Part shown: one piece after another, positions 16,045 through 24,398 of the stretch
Numbering within the stretch: the stretch's first letter is position 1
Layout: every line of letters starts with the position of its first letter
DNA from: Corynebacterium sp. HMSC08A12
Lineage (GTDB): Bacteria > Actinomycetota > Actinomycetes > Mycobacteriales > Mycobacteriaceae
Direction: 5' to 3'
Assembly: GCF_001807485.1 (NCBI RefSeq)
Contig: NZ_KV789171.1
Span: forward strand, 32,655 to 96,654
Length of the DNA: 64,000 nt
Position numbers and translations under genes: made by a program
The notes under the pieces: generated by a model
What the model saw: only the letters and a program-made list of their open reading frames with translations
Told to the model about the DNA's origin: nothing
The model's database searches: none

Positions 16045-16136
16045 AGGTCGTGGGGCGGGTAGCAGATCTACAGTTTTCGCTGGTCAGTTGAATCCATACT
16101 TAATAAATGTCGCGTGGCTATCAGTTACCCCCAAAA

Positions 16137-16152
16137 TGTGACCTATTCGACA
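16137..16152. promoter_or_regulatory. Possible GlxR/CRP-type site upstream of whcA
   Basis: TGTGACCTATTCGACA against the published consensus TGTGANNTANNTCACA: the left half and central TA match, and the right half has two mismatches. It lies about 130 bases before the whcA start. Confidence 0.35.
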
Positions 16153-16279
16153 CTTCTAAAAACGTGTGAATAAAATTACTACTACAGCAAGCCTCTACGG
16201 CAGTTGGCGGTACCAAACGACAACCGACGCACAAGGCGCGAGGGCCGCCCCTGCTGGAGGCACGTTTCGGAGGAAGACA

Positions 16280-16654
16280 ATGACTGCATCGCTTGCCCGC
16301 ACGAAGGTGACCGGCGGCTCCAAGCCGACCTGCCAGCCTGCTGAACAGATCACGACCCGCGAGTCCTTTAGCAATCGTGGCGAGTGGATCACTCAGGCAC
16401 ACTGCCGCAACGTGGATCCGGACGAGCTCTTTGTAAAGGGTGCCGCCCAGCGCAAGGCCGTGGCCATTTGCCGCCACTGCCCCGTCGTGCTGCAGTGCCG
16501 CGCCGACGCCCTGGATAACAAGGTGGAGTTCGGCGTGTGGGGCGGCATGACCGAGCGCCAGCGCCGCGCGCTGCTGCGCAAGCACCGCGAGATCACCAGC
16601 TGGGCAGACTTCTTCGCAGGCCAGCTCGAGGCTGCCAGCGCGGCAAAGAAGTAA
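16280..16654 (+). CDS. whcA: WhiB-family iron-sulfur regulator, WhcA-like
   Basis: A 124-residue redox-sensing transcription factor. Four cysteines for a [4Fe-4S] cluster stand at 42, 64, 67 and 73 (HCRNVDP ... ICRHCPVVLQC), followed by the WhiB signature GVWGGMTERQRRALL and a basic stretch. In C. glutamicum WhcA represses oxidative-stress genes (family knowledge). I chose the ATG at 16280 with GGAGGA upstream; an in-frame ATG at 16166 gives a poorly conserved extension. Divergence from ponA is the usual corynebacterial order. Confidence 0.93.
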   Translation: MTASLARTKVTGGSKPTCQPAEQITTRESFSNRGEWITQAHCRNVDPDELFVKGAAQRKAVAICRHCPVVLQCRADALDNKVEFGVWGGMTERQRRALLRKHREITSWADFFAGQLEAASAAKK

Positions 16655-16671
16655 CCATTACAGTAGTTCCC

Positions 16672-16830
16672 ATGACTAACTGGGAATACGTAACCGTACC
16701 GCTGCTCACTCACGCTACTAAGCAGATCCTGGATAACTGGGGACAGGATGGCTGGGAGCTCGTCTCTGTACTGCCCGGCCCGACTGGTGAGCAGCACGTT
16801 GCCTACATGAAGCGCCCGCTGGAGCAGTAG
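16672..16830 (+). CDS. DUF4177 mini-protein
   Basis: A 52-residue protein starting MTNWEYVTVPLLTHATKQ, with the DUF4177 pattern: WEY at the start, DNWGQDGWELVSV in the middle, and a beta strand AYMKR near the end. Such domains are small alpha/beta folds of unknown function, often found between larger genes. It starts 17 bases after whcA and 28 bases before ridA, so the three probably form one transcript. Confidence 0.8.
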   Translation: MTNWEYVTVPLLTHATKQILDNWGQDGWELVSVLPGPTGEQHVAYMKRPLEQ

Positions 16831-16858
16831 GGCAAAAGAGGCAACAGAAGTAATAAAT

Positions 16859-17326
16859 ATGGCACAGCAGAACTTTCGCCAAAAACTAGAAGAACTCGGC
16901 CTGCAGCTGCCGCCGGTAGCAGCACCCGTCGCCGCCTACGTGCCGGCCGTGCGCAGTGGCAACATCGTCTACACCTCTGGTCAGCTGCCCTTCGTGGACG
17001 GCAAGCTGCCCGTCACGGGGCTGGTCGGCGCTGAGGTGACCGAGGAACAGGCTTATGACGCCGCCCGTACCGCCGCGCTGAACGCCATTGCCGCGATCGA
17101 CGACCTGGTGGGGATCGATAACATCGAGCGGATCGTGAAGGTCAATGGATTCGTTGCCTCCACCGCAGACTTCGGCGGGCAGCCAGGCGTGATCAACGGT
17201 GCCTCCGAACTATTGGGAGAAATCTTCGGCGAAGCCGGAGTGCATGCCCGCGCCGCAGTTGGTGTGGCCGCGCTGCCGCTGAATGCCCCCGTAGAGGTAG
17301 AGATCGTCGCGCAGATCAGCGCATAA
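16859..17326 (+). CDS. ridA: RidA/YjgF family protein
   Basis: A 155-residue member of the Rid family, whose best-known members hydrolyse reactive enamines/imines formed by PLP enzymes and act as redox-sensitive chaperones. The fold is indicated by VRSGNIVYTSGQLPFVDGK and the C-terminal RAAVGVAALPLNAPVEVE; the Arg of the active site is in ARAAVGV. It belongs to the slightly longer subfamily (about 150 residues) common beside metallo-beta-lactamase genes in actinobacteria. No clear ribosome-binding site is seen apart from AGAGGCAA upstream. Confidence 0.87.
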   Translation: MAQQNFRQKLEELGLQLPPVAAPVAAYVPAVRSGNIVYTSGQLPFVDGKLPVTGLVGAEVTEEQAYDAARTAALNAIAAIDDLVGIDNIERIVKVNGFVASTADFGGQPGVINGASELLGEIFGEAGVHARAAVGVAALPLNAPVEVEIVAQISA

Positions 17327-17354
17327 TTTCGCGGTTCGATCTACACTGGGAGGC

Positions 17355-18185
17355 ATGAAGCACCCCGCTTATAGTCAACTACGTCCAGTAACCCCGAACG
17401 TCGGCGTCGTTCTCGCGCCGAACCCCAGCTACGCTGCCCTTGAGGGCACGAACTCCTGGGTGATTAGGGGAGAAAACGACAAAGTATCCGTTGTGGTGGA
17501 TCCGGGTCCGCAGGACGAGGGTCACCTGAATGTGCTGAACACCAAGGCTACCGAGGGTGGTGCGGAGATCGGCGTTGTGTTGCTGACCCACCGCCACGCT
17601 GACCACGCCAACGGTGCTCAGCGTTTCCGCCAGATCTCTGGCGCGCCGGTGCGCGCCTTCGATAAGCAGTACTGCATCGCAGCCGACGAGCTGGAGGACG
17701 GGGAGATCATCTCCTTCGAGGGGCTCACCCCCACCATCGAGGTCGTCCACTGCCCGGGCCACACCTCCGACTGTGTGTCCTTCTTTATCCACTCCAACGG
17801 CGGCACCGACGATTCCGACGTGGAAGGCATCATCACCGGCGATACTCTCGCCGGCCGCCACACCACCATGATCTCCGAGACCGATGGTGACCTGGGGGCT
17901 TACCTGGAGACCCTCGCCAAGCTGCGCGAGCGCGGGCAGGACAAGCCGCTGCTGCCCGGCCACGGCCCGGACCAGCCGAACTTGGCGGAGGTTGCACAGA
18001 AGTACATCGATCGCCGCGAGCAGCGCCTGGAGCAGGTTAAGGAAGCCCTGAAGAAGCTGGGCGATGACGCTTCGGTGAACGAGATCGTCGATGAGATCTA
18101 CACGGACGTGGATCCGGTGCTGCGTAACGCCGCGGCACAGTCCACCCGCGTGACGCTGCGCTTCCTGCGCGGAGACAAGGATTAG
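17355..18185 (+). CDS. Metallo-beta-lactamase fold hydrolase (LACTB2-like)
   Basis: A 276-residue zinc hydrolase. The metal motif THRHADHANG is near residue 77, later ligands are in HCPGHTSDC and ITGDTLAG, and PGHGPD gives the final His. A C-terminal winged-helix-like region (QRLEQVKEALKKLGDDASVNEIVDEIY) is typical of the LACTB2/RNase Z-like subgroup, suggesting a nuclease or thioester hydrolase rather than a lactamase. It follows ridA by 28 bases on the same strand and ends at a strong terminator. Confidence 0.87.
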   Translation: MKHPAYSQLRPVTPNVGVVLAPNPSYAALEGTNSWVIRGENDKVSVVVDPGPQDEGHLNVLNTKATEGGAEIGVVLLTHRHADHANGAQRFRQISGAPVRAFDKQYCIAADELEDGEIISFEGLTPTIEVVHCPGHTSDCVSFFIHSNGGTDDSDVEGIITGDTLAGRHTTMISETDGDLGAYLETLAKLRERGQDKPLLPGHGPDQPNLAEVAQKYIDRREQRLEQVKEALKKLGDDASVNEIVDEIYTDVDPVLRNAAAQSTRVTLRFLRGDKD

Positions 18186-18216
18186 TGCAGACTAGCGGAG
18201 AGGCTACAGCCGACTG

Positions 18217-18248
18217 AAAAAGCCCGCACCAGCTGGTGCGGGCTTTTT
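18217..18248. terminator. Bidirectional terminator
   Basis: A perfect 32-base palindrome: five A, GCCCGCACCA, then its mirror and five T. It separates the convergent hydrolase and glxR genes. Confidence 0.93.
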
Positions 18249-18312
18249 GTGTGCCCTCTATATCTCTACCCGGAGCGTGCAGTTCTAGCGCTGCCCAAAG
18301 TGGCGCGCCGCT

Positions 18313-18996
18313 CTAGCGAGCGCGCTTGGCCAGGCGCTCGGTATCGGAGATAAGCACGGACTTGCCCTCCAGGCGGATCCAGCCGCGGTGGGCGAACTCT
18401 GCCAACGCCTTGTTCACGGTCTCACGGGAGGCGCCAACCAGCTGGGCGATTTCCTCCTGAGTCAGGTCGTGGTGCACGCGCAGAGCGGTGCCCTCCTGGG
18501 TGCCGAAACGGTTTGCCAGCTGCAGCAGGGCCTTGGCCACGCGGCCGGGAACGTCCGTGAAGATCAGGTCCGCCAGGGAATTATTGGTGCGGCGCAGGCG
18601 GCGAGCCAGCACACGCAGCAGCTGCTCGGCGATCTCCGGGTGCTCGCTGATCCAGTTGTGCAGCATTGTGGAGTCCATCGTCGCCGCGTGCAGCTCCGTC
18701 ACGCAGATGGCAGACGAGGTGCGCGGGCCCGGGTCGAAGATGGACAGCTCGCCGAACATATCGGAGGGGCCCATGACGGTCAGCAGGTTCTCGCGCCCAT
18801 CCACCGAGTGGCGGGCGAGCTTCACCTTACCGCTGATGATGATGTACAGCCGATCACCTGGCTCGCCCTCGTCGAAGATGGTGGTGCCACGAGGAAATTT
18901 AACGGTATCCAGTTGCTCAATGAGGGTGCGCACTGCGGTGGGTTCAACACCCTGGAAGATGCCTGCCCTCGATAGTATTTCGGATACTTCTGCCAT
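18313..18996 (-). CDS. glxR: CRP/FNR-type cAMP-responsive global regulator GlxR
   Basis: The cAMP receptor protein of corynebacteria, controlling carbon metabolism including glyoxylate genes. The cyclic-nucleotide domain is clear ([39 protein letters not shown], the phosphate-binding cassette) and the C-terminal helix-turn-helix is [20 protein letters not shown]. The start at 18996 ([12 protein letters not shown]) gives 227 residues, the same length as GlxR of C. glutamicum; a GTG at 19044 would add 16 residues without family similarity. The adenylate cyclase gene cyaB is in this window at 39.6 kb. Confidence 0.95.
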   Translation of the reverse strand: MAEVSEILSRAGIFQGVEPTAVRTLIEQLDTVKFPRGTTIFDEGEPGDRLYIIISGKVKLARHSVDGRENLLTVMGPSDMFGELSIFDPGPRTSSAICVTELHAATMDSTMLHNWISEHPEIAEQLLRVLARRLRRTNNSLADLIFTDVPGRVAKALLQLANRFGTQEGTALRVHHDLTQEEIAQLVGASRETVNKALAEFAHRGWIRLEGKSVLISDTERLAKRAR

Positions 18997-19035
18997 CCTT
19001 AGTTTCACTTCCGTTTCTGGCATCGCGGTGGCGCG

Positions 19036-19070
19036 GGTGACCACCTCACCTGTGTAGCGTGCATCACGCT
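19036..19070. promoter_or_regulatory. Two inverted repeats upstream of glxR
   Basis: GGTGA-CCACC-TCACC (19036-19050) and AGCGTG-CAT-CACGCT (19056-19070) stand 40-75 bases before the glxR start. The first resembles a CRP-type site but has a 5-base, not 6-base, spacer; autoregulation is possible. Confidence 0.3.
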
Positions 19071-19209
19071 AAATATGTATGGTTCGTCTCTTTTGTTAGA
19101 TCATACCCAACTATGTCACAGCACAATTCGGGGTGAAGGTACATTTGAAAATATTATTAGCTGCCGCTTTTGCTCGCAGAACTTCTTTTTCGTCGAAGTG
19201 GAAGGTTCT

Positions 19210-20007
19210 ATGACTCGCCAACCAACCCTGCCTCGCATCGGCGCTCACATCGCCGCGAACGGCAAAGAAACTCCGCTGGGCCGCAAACGCCGCGCCCGCA
19301 AGATCAATCGCATGCTCGCCGAGGCCTACCCGGGCGCACACTGCGAGCTGGATTTTAACAATCCCCTCGAGCTGCTGGTGGCTACCGTCCTGTCCGCACA
19401 GTGCACCGATAAGCGCGTCAATGCCGTAACCCCGGCACTGTTTCGCCGCTATCCCACCGCCGCCGACTATGCGGAGGCGAACCTCGAGGACGTCGAGCAG
19501 CTCATCAAGTCCACCGGCTTCTACCGTTCGAAGGCCAAGAGCATCGTGGGCCTCGGCCAGGCCATCGTGGAGAAGCACGGTGGCGAGGTCCCCGGCACGC
19601 TCGAGGAGCTGGTGAAGCTCCCCGGCGTGGGGCGCAAGACCGCAAACGTGGTGCTGGGAAACGCTTTCGGCGTGCCGGGCATCACCGTGGATACGCACTT
19701 GGGCCGCCTGGCCCGCCGCTGGAAGCTCACGGAGCACGAAGACCCAGTACAGGTCGAGCGCGACCTCATGGAGCTCATCGAGCGCAAGGAATGGACCCTC
19801 TATTCCCACCGGGCGATCTTCCACGGTCGCCGAATCTGCCATTCGCGCCGGGCGGCCTGTGGAGCCTGCTTTTTGGCGCGGCAGTGCCCTAGCTTCGGGA
19901 TGGCGGGGCCGGCTGACCCTGAGGTGGCGTCAACAATGATTAAGTCGGACGACCGCGACCACCTGTTAGATATGGCGGGGTTTGGGGAAGCAGGCCAGGG
20001 AGACTGA
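19210..20007 (+). CDS. nth: Endonuclease III
   Basis: A DNA glycosylase/AP lyase that removes oxidised pyrimidines. Visible features: the helix-hairpin-helix [14 protein letters not shown] with catalytic Lys143, catalytic Asp161 in VDTHLGRL, and the iron-sulfur loop Cys-6-Cys-2-Cys-5-Cys at residues 210, 217, 220 and 226. The start at 19210 gives 265 residues; an in-frame upstream codon would prefix 45 unrelated residues. The last 30 residues are an extension beyond the cluster. It diverges from glxR and leads a run of genes ending with the MarP-like protease. Confidence 0.95.
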   Translation: MTRQPTLPRIGAHIAANGKETPLGRKRRARKINRMLAEAYPGAHCELDFNNPLELLVATVLSAQCTDKRVNAVTPALFRRYPTAADYAEANLEDVEQLIKSTGFYRSKAKSIVGLGQAIVEKHGGEVPGTLEELVKLPGVGRKTANVVLGNAFGVPGITVDTHLGRLARRWKLTEHEDPVQVERDLMELIERKEWTLYSHRAIFHGRRICHSRRAACGACFLARQCPSFGMAGPADPEVASTMIKSDDRDHLLDMAGFGEAGQGD

Positions 20008-20016
20008 TTTCCTGTT

Positions 20017-20736
20017 ATGTCTGCACCTGTCGAACACTCCGCCCGCACGCGCGCGATCATCATCGCGGTCACGCTGGTTGTTGGCATTGCGATTCTTTGC
20101 GTGCCGCTGATTGCCGCGCTGCGTGATGATTCTGCGGACGATGTAGGTGCGCCTACTTCTTCTGTGGAGGAGGACGCCCCTTCGGCCCCAGCGGACGACG
20201 GGCCTATCGAGGTAGCGAACGAGGTCCGCTGCCCAGAAGGTGCAGGCGCGGGCGCGAGTGAAGGTGAGGGCGAAGTCACTGTGAGCCCCGAGGCGGAGCT
20301 GAAAGACGTGCACCTTCCCTGCCTGACAGAGGGCGGTACAGGCAGTGCAGGCAGCGCAGGCGCGTCGCAGACCTCCCTGGCCGAACGCCTGGCGGGCAAG
20401 CCTGCGGTCGTGAACGTCTGGGCCTGGTGGTGCGCCCCCTGCCGTGAGGAACTGCCGGTGGTACAGCAACTCGCCGAGCAGAACCCCGAGTGGAATGTCG
20501 TGGGAGTGCACCTGGATGCCAAGGGCCAAGCCGGAGCGGACATGCTGCGCGACCTGGAGGTGGATAAACTGCCCAGCTTCCAGGATTCCAACCACACTTT
20601 CGACTCCGCGGCGAACCTGCCGAAGGTGGTGCCGCTGACTGTGGTCTACAACCCGGACGGCACCCGCGCGCACCTGTACGCGCAGACCTTCCACAGCGCC
20701 GAGGAAATGGAAAAGGCGGTGCAGGAGGTTCTATGA
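20017..20736 (+). CDS. Membrane-anchored TlpA-like thioredoxin
   Basis: A 239-residue extracytoplasmic thiol oxidoreductase. There is one N-terminal membrane helix (residues 13-34), an Asp/Glu/Ser/Pro-rich linker, and a thioredoxin fold with W-C-A-P-C at 138-142 in NVWAWWCAPCREELP. The cis-Pro stretch is KVVPLTVVYNPDG. Two more cysteines (72 and 102) flank Gly/Ala-rich low-complexity segments encoded by short DNA repeats; they might form a structural disulfide. The gene overlaps the Nudix gene by four bases (ATGA), so both are cotranslated. Confidence 0.88.
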   Translation: MSAPVEHSARTRAIIIAVTLVVGIAILCVPLIAALRDDSADDVGAPTSSVEEDAPSAPADDGPIEVANEVRCPEGAGAGASEGEGEVTVSPEAELKDVHLPCLTEGGTGSAGSAGASQTSLAERLAGKPAVVNVWAWWCAPCREELPVVQQLAEQNPEWNVVGVHLDAKGQAGADMLRDLEVDKLPSFQDSNHTFDSAANLPKVVPLTVVYNPDGTRAHLYAQTFHSAEEMEKAVQEVL

Positions 20737-21623
20737 CCAGCTCGAGTTCCCAGCCGAACACCCACCTAGACCGGTGGCTTGCACGCATGCAAAAGCAGCC
20801 AGAACTGCCTTCCAACCTGCCCGAATGGCTGCACGACTTCGCCCGCGACTGCCGTGAGGTGGACATCCACCAGTACCTCAACGACTCCGCCCGGATCGTG
20901 CCGGAGGTCGACGAGCACGGCCGCCCGCCCCGCTACTCGGCGGTGCTGATTCTTCTTTCTGGTGACGCTACCTTCTCCCGCCCCGCCGGAACCACAGGCA
21001 GGCAGTCCATCCCCACCGACGCAACCATGCTTCTAACCCACCGCGCGCCGACCATGCGCAACCACAGCGGACAGGTGGCCTTCCCCGGCGGGCGTTTGGA
21101 GGAAGCCGACGCTGGGCCGGTGGAGACCGCCCTGCGGGAGGCCGAGGAGGAAACGGGGCTGAACCCGGACACGGTGGAGCCGTTTGCAGTGCTGCAGCCG
21201 ATCTACATTGATCGCTCAAATTTCGCAGTGGTGCCCGTGGTGGCGTGGTGGCGTCAACCCCATGCGGTAAGCTGCCCTACAACCGAAAACGACTGGGTCG
21301 AGCCCTACCCCCTGGGCGAGCTGGTAAACCCGGAACGGCGCTTTGAGGTGGGCTTCGCCGGCTGGCGCGGACCGGCCTGGAACCTGCACATCGGTGAGGA
21401 AAACCCGCTGGTTCTGTGGGGCTTCACCGGCGGGGTGATCAGCGCCCTGCTGCGCCGCGCGGGCTGGGAGGAACCGTGGTCCAGCGGCGGCGATAGCGGT
21501 GCCGAGGGGCCGTGGAACCTTTTCGAAACGCTGGCCGGCTCCGCCAATGGCGAGGCGCTCGGCGATATGCGGGAAGGGTTCGACAGGGCCAACAAGATGG
21601 GCAGGAACGGAGGCGCACCATGA
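20733..21623 (+). CDS. Nudix hydrolase, CoA pyrophosphatase type
   Basis: A 296-residue Nudix protein predicted to cleave CoA or acyl-CoA to 4'-phosphopantetheine and 3',5'-ADP. The Nudix box starts GGRLEEADAG (about 119) and ends ALREAEEETGL (about 143); upstream NHSGQVAFPGG fits the CoA-pyrophosphatase signature (LLTKR...GQVAFPGGR). An N-terminal 65-residue and C-terminal 60-residue extension flank the domain. The strand before it (ILLSGDAT) is encoded by a degenerate dispersed motif at about 20951-20968. It overlaps its neighbours by four bases on both sides. Confidence 0.88.
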   Translation: MTSSSSQPNTHLDRWLARMQKQPELPSNLPEWLHDFARDCREVDIHQYLNDSARIVPEVDEHGRPPRYSAVLILLSGDATFSRPAGTTGRQSIPTDATMLLTHRAPTMRNHSGQVAFPGGRLEEADAGPVETALREAEEETGLNPDTVEPFAVLQPIYIDRSNFAVVPVVAWWRQPHAVSCPTTENDWVEPYPLGELVNPERRFEVGFAGWRGPAWNLHIGEENPLVLWGFTGGVISALLRRAGWEEPWSSGGDSGAEGPWNLFETLAGSANGEALGDMREGFDRANKMGRNGGAP

Positions 21624-22837
21624 GCGGAGCTACGGGGTCGATGATCCTCGACATTGTGCTGGTGTTCATCTGCCTTGGCGCGGCGATCTCCGGATTCCGG
21701 CAGGGCGGGTTTAGCGCCACGCTGAGCTTCGTCGGGGTGGCTCTGGGCGGCTACTTGGGTCTGAAGCTGATCCCGCTCGCCGTGCACTTTGCCGAGGACA
21801 AAGTGCCTGATAGCGCCAGCGCACGCTTCTTCGCAGCACTGCTCACCGTGACGGTCGTCGTGGTGATCTGCTACGCCATCGGCTCCGGCTTTGGCGCGAA
21901 ACTGCGGGATAATATCCGCACGCGGGAGGCTCTAAGGGCGGATTCCGTCGTCGGTTCCATCGTGCAGGTTTTTACAACGCTGCTGATCGTGTGGTTGATC
22001 CTCGTGCTGATCGCCACCGGGAACGTCGGCGGCTTCGGGAAGACGATCAAGGGAAGCAAGATCCTCGGTGCGGTGGGCAACGCCGCCCCGGTGTGGTTTA
22101 AGCAGCTGCCCGCGCAGACCTCGCAGCTGATCAACGACTCGGGTTTCCCGATGATCGCCGACCCGATGGAGAACCTGCCCACCGCGGAGGTCGATCCGCC
22201 GGACAACGCCCTGATGCGTTCCCCGGCGGTGCAGAACACCCGCGACAGCGTGCTGCGCGTGGTTGGCCAGGCGGAACAGTGCAGCCGCATGCTGCAGGGC
22301 ACCGGCTGGGTGGTTGCCGAGGATACGGTGATGACCAACGCGCACGTGGTGGCCGGAACTAACGAGGTCACGCTGATGACGAAGGACGGCCCGCGCGAGG
22401 CACGGGTGGTGTACTACAACCCGCAGGTGGACATCGCCCTGCTCCGCAGCGAGAACCTGCCCTTTGTGCCGATGAAGTGGGCAGAAGGCGAGGGGCAGCA
22501 GGGCCAGGATGCGATCGTTATGGGCTACCCCAACGGCGGGCCGTTTAAGGCCACCCCTGCGCGCATCCGCGAGAAGTTCGTGGTCAGCGGACCAAACATC
22601 TACGCGGATGAGCGGGTGGAGCGCGAGGCGTACTCGCTACGCGGCTCCGTGGTGCAGGGCAACTCCGGCGGCCCGCTGATCGACAAGGACGGCCACGTGC
22701 TGGGAGTCGTGTTCGGTGCCGACATCAACGAGGAGGATACCGGCTACGCCCTGACCAGGGAAGAAGTCATGAAGCACGTCGGGGACGTGACCTCGCACCA
22801 GGGCAGTCCAGCGACGGGCGCTTGTGTGGCGGACTAG
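21620..22837 (+). CDS. MarP-like membrane serine protease
   Basis: A 405-residue protein with four N-terminal membrane helices (about 8-27, 33-55, 70-92, 113-133), a CvpA-like part, and an extracytoplasmic trypsin-fold protease. The catalytic triad is His242 (TNAHVV), Asp271 (VDIALL) and Ser349 (GNSGGP). Cys221 and Cys402 match the disulfide pair known to control activity of mycobacterial MarP (Rv3671c), an acid-resistance protease that processes a peptidoglycan hydrolase. The family and residues are seen directly; the acid role is inferred from the homologue. It is the last gene of the nth-led cluster. Confidence 0.92.
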   Translation: MSGATGSMILDIVLVFICLGAAISGFRQGGFSATLSFVGVALGGYLGLKLIPLAVHFAEDKVPDSASARFFAALLTVTVVVVICYAIGSGFGAKLRDNIRTREALRADSVVGSIVQVFTTLLIVWLILVLIATGNVGGFGKTIKGSKILGAVGNAAPVWFKQLPAQTSQLINDSGFPMIADPMENLPTAEVDPPDNALMRSPAVQNTRDSVLRVVGQAEQCSRMLQGTGWVVAEDTVMTNAHVVAGTNEVTLMTKDGPREARVVYYNPQVDIALLRSENLPFVPMKWAEGEGQQGQDAIVMGYPNGGPFKATPARIREKFVVSGPNIYADERVEREAYSLRGSVVQGNSGGPLIDKDGHVLGVVFGADINEEDTGYALTREEVMKHVGDVTSHQGSPATGACVAD

Positions 22838-22855
22838 CGACTAGAGACTGGCGAC

Positions 22856-23776
22856 TCAAGCGCGCAGGTGCTCGCGGAGTAGTTCCGCGACGCACGGCGG
22901 ATCCTCCACGTGCGGGTAGTGGCCCACGCCGTAAAGCACCTTGTGCTCGGCGGTATCGGCCCTCCGGGCGGACTTCTGCGCCAGGGATTCGTCGTAGATC
23001 GGATCCATGCTGCCATCCACCGCCAGCAGCGGCACAGGTGTGGTCGCGGGGAAGGTTCGCTCGAAGCGCATCGCCTCGGGGCGGAAGCGGCTACGGAAAG
23101 GCCAGCGCAGGTACTCGCAGGAAAGGTGGGCCACCTTATCCACCTGCATTGCTTCGCGGCGGAGTGCGGCGCTGCGGAAGTAGGCGTCCGTATCCCTAAA
23201 ACCCGGGGCCACACCCGCCCTAAAGATCTTTTCAGCCGCCGCCGCGTTATCGGCCAACAGCTTGCGTTCCGGAAGGCGCGGCAGTTGGGCGGACAGCAGA
23301 CGGCGAGCGAAGTGCGGCTGCGAGAACGGCTGGGCCAGGATCCTGCGGAAACGCAGCAGCGGATTGATGGCGGAAAGGGTGACGAAGCTGCGGACGCGCT
23401 CCGGGTTGTGAGCCACCAAAGTCCAGGCGACCATGCCGCCGTAGCCGTGGCCGACGACAGTGGCGGTGGTGTGGCCCAGGCCGCGGATCACCCCGGCCAT
23501 GTCGCTGGCGGCGGTGGTGAGGTCGTAGCCGCGTGGGGTCTTATCCGAGCGGCCATAGCCGCGCAGATCCACTGCGGCCAGGCGCAGGTCCTCGCCTGCG
23601 AGCTGCTGCATCAGCGGGTGCCAGTCGAAAGCGCCGCCGCCGAAACCATGGATCAGCAGCACTAATGGCGCGTTGCGGGGGCCTTGGACGTCGACGTGAA
23701 GACGCACACCCCGCGAATGCACGAAAGTGGCATGCGGGGTGTGCGGATCTACAGCGTGAGAATCTTCGGAAGTCAT
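22856..23776 (-). CDS. Alpha/beta hydrolase, EphE-like, nucleophile position altered
   Basis: A 306-residue alpha/beta-hydrolase-fold protein annotated as epoxide hydrolase in relatives. The oxyanion turn LIHGFGGGAFDW, the acid DGSMDP and the His loop VGHYPHVEDP are present. The nucleophile elbow reads VVGHGYGGMVAW: residue 111, where Asp (epoxide hydrolase) or Ser (esterase) should stand, is Gly. The protein may bind without hydrolysing, or use another residue. It converges on the MarP-like gene with 18 bases between, an arrangement also known in mycobacteria (Rv3670/Rv3671c). Confidence 0.82.
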   Translation of the reverse strand: MTSEDSHAVDPHTPHATFVHSRGVRLHVDVQGPRNAPLVLLIHGFGGGAFDWHPLMQQLAGEDLRLAAVDLRGYGRSDKTPRGYDLTTAASDMAGVIRGLGHTTATVVGHGYGGMVAWTLVAHNPERVRSFVTLSAINPLLRFRRILAQPFSQPHFARRLLSAQLPRLPERKLLADNAAAAEKIFRAGVAPGFRDTDAYFRSAALRREAMQVDKVAHLSCEYLRWPFRSRFRPEAMRFERTFPATTPVPLLAVDGSMDPIYDESLAQKSARRADTAEHKVLYGVGHYPHVEDPPCVAELLREHLRA

Positions 23777-23794
23777 CTCAGGCGCGCGGGGGAT

Positions 23795-24304
23795 TTAGGT
23801 GTACATTCCCGGGCGGCGCGCGGAGGAAGAGTTGTTGCCCTTCTGCGGGATCACGGTCTTCAGCTCGCCGACGGACTCGATGGTCTTCTCCGGCTTCTTC
23901 ACGCCCTTGACCTGCTTCAGGCCGACCAGAGCCAGGATGGCAACCAGAACCAGCATGAACAGGAAGACGACCAGGAAGGCCGCCCAACGCCACATGAAGG
24001 TATCCAGCGCCTCGGCGATGGTGAAGAAGAGGAAGAAGGAGCTGTAGGCCAGGATGATGGCGGCAGCGCCGAACAGGCCCACGCCAATGCCGGCCTTCTT
24101 GGCGGACGTAGCGATCTCGGTCTTTGCCAGCTCGACCTCGGAACGAACCAGGGAGGAAACCTGCGCGGAGGCATCCTTCACCAGGTCACTGATACTGGCC
24201 TGACCCTTGGCATGGGTATCCACATCCGACAGCGGAATAGCGTTAACCTTCGGGTTAAAGCTATCGCGGTCGGTGAACATGCCATCGTGATCGTTGTTGC
24301 TCAC
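23795..24304 (-). CDS. Holin-X-like (PF07332) membrane protein
   Basis: A 169-residue protein with two hydrophobic helices (about 70-95 and 107-128) separated by a short loop, after an amphipathic SISDLVKDASAQVSSLVRSEVELAKTE segment. This layout is that of the actinobacterial putative holin-X/phage-holin superfamily proteins, which are chromosomal and not phage genes; their function is unknown. The start is GTG. It lies 18 bases upstream of the EphE-like gene on the same strand, so the two are likely cotranscribed. Confidence 0.7.
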   Translation of the reverse strand: MSNNDHDGMFTDRDSFNPKVNAIPLSDVDTHAKGQASISDLVKDASAQVSSLVRSEVELAKTEIATSAKKAGIGVGLFGAAAIILAYSSFFLFFTIAEALDTFMWRWAAFLVVFLFMLVLVAILALVGLKQVKGVKKPEKTIESVGELKTVIPQKGNNSSSARRPGMYT

Positions 24305-24398
24305 TGTTAAAACTCCTGGGGGTTACACCTAATTGACTCCCCCTAGTTTGCCAGACCACGGGGAAGATTGCGCGCGCGGGTGCATTATTGTCTTAAAT

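Larger units (their letters stand above)
15889..16279. promoter_or_regulatory. ponA/whcA divergent spacer
   Basis: A 391-base control region. It contains one dispersed motif (16030-16044), a GlxR-like half-palindrome (16137-16152), an A/T-rich part at 16098-16180 likely to hold the whcA promoter, and the whcA ribosome-binding site GGAGGA at 16269-16274. No gene is seen. Confidence 0.55.

Noticed and set aside
18279..18292. Extra copy of the 24-bp repeat (GTTCTAGCG)
   Set aside because: Only nine bases match and the rest is unrelated; likely chance.
19108..19123. GlxR site upstream of nth
   Set aside because: Only the left half and centre (TGTGACATAGTT on the minus strand) fit; the right half has four mismatches.
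23795..24304. Phage holin or prophage remnant
   Set aside because: The protein is of the chromosomal holin-X-like group in a conserved gene order; no phage gene surrounds it.
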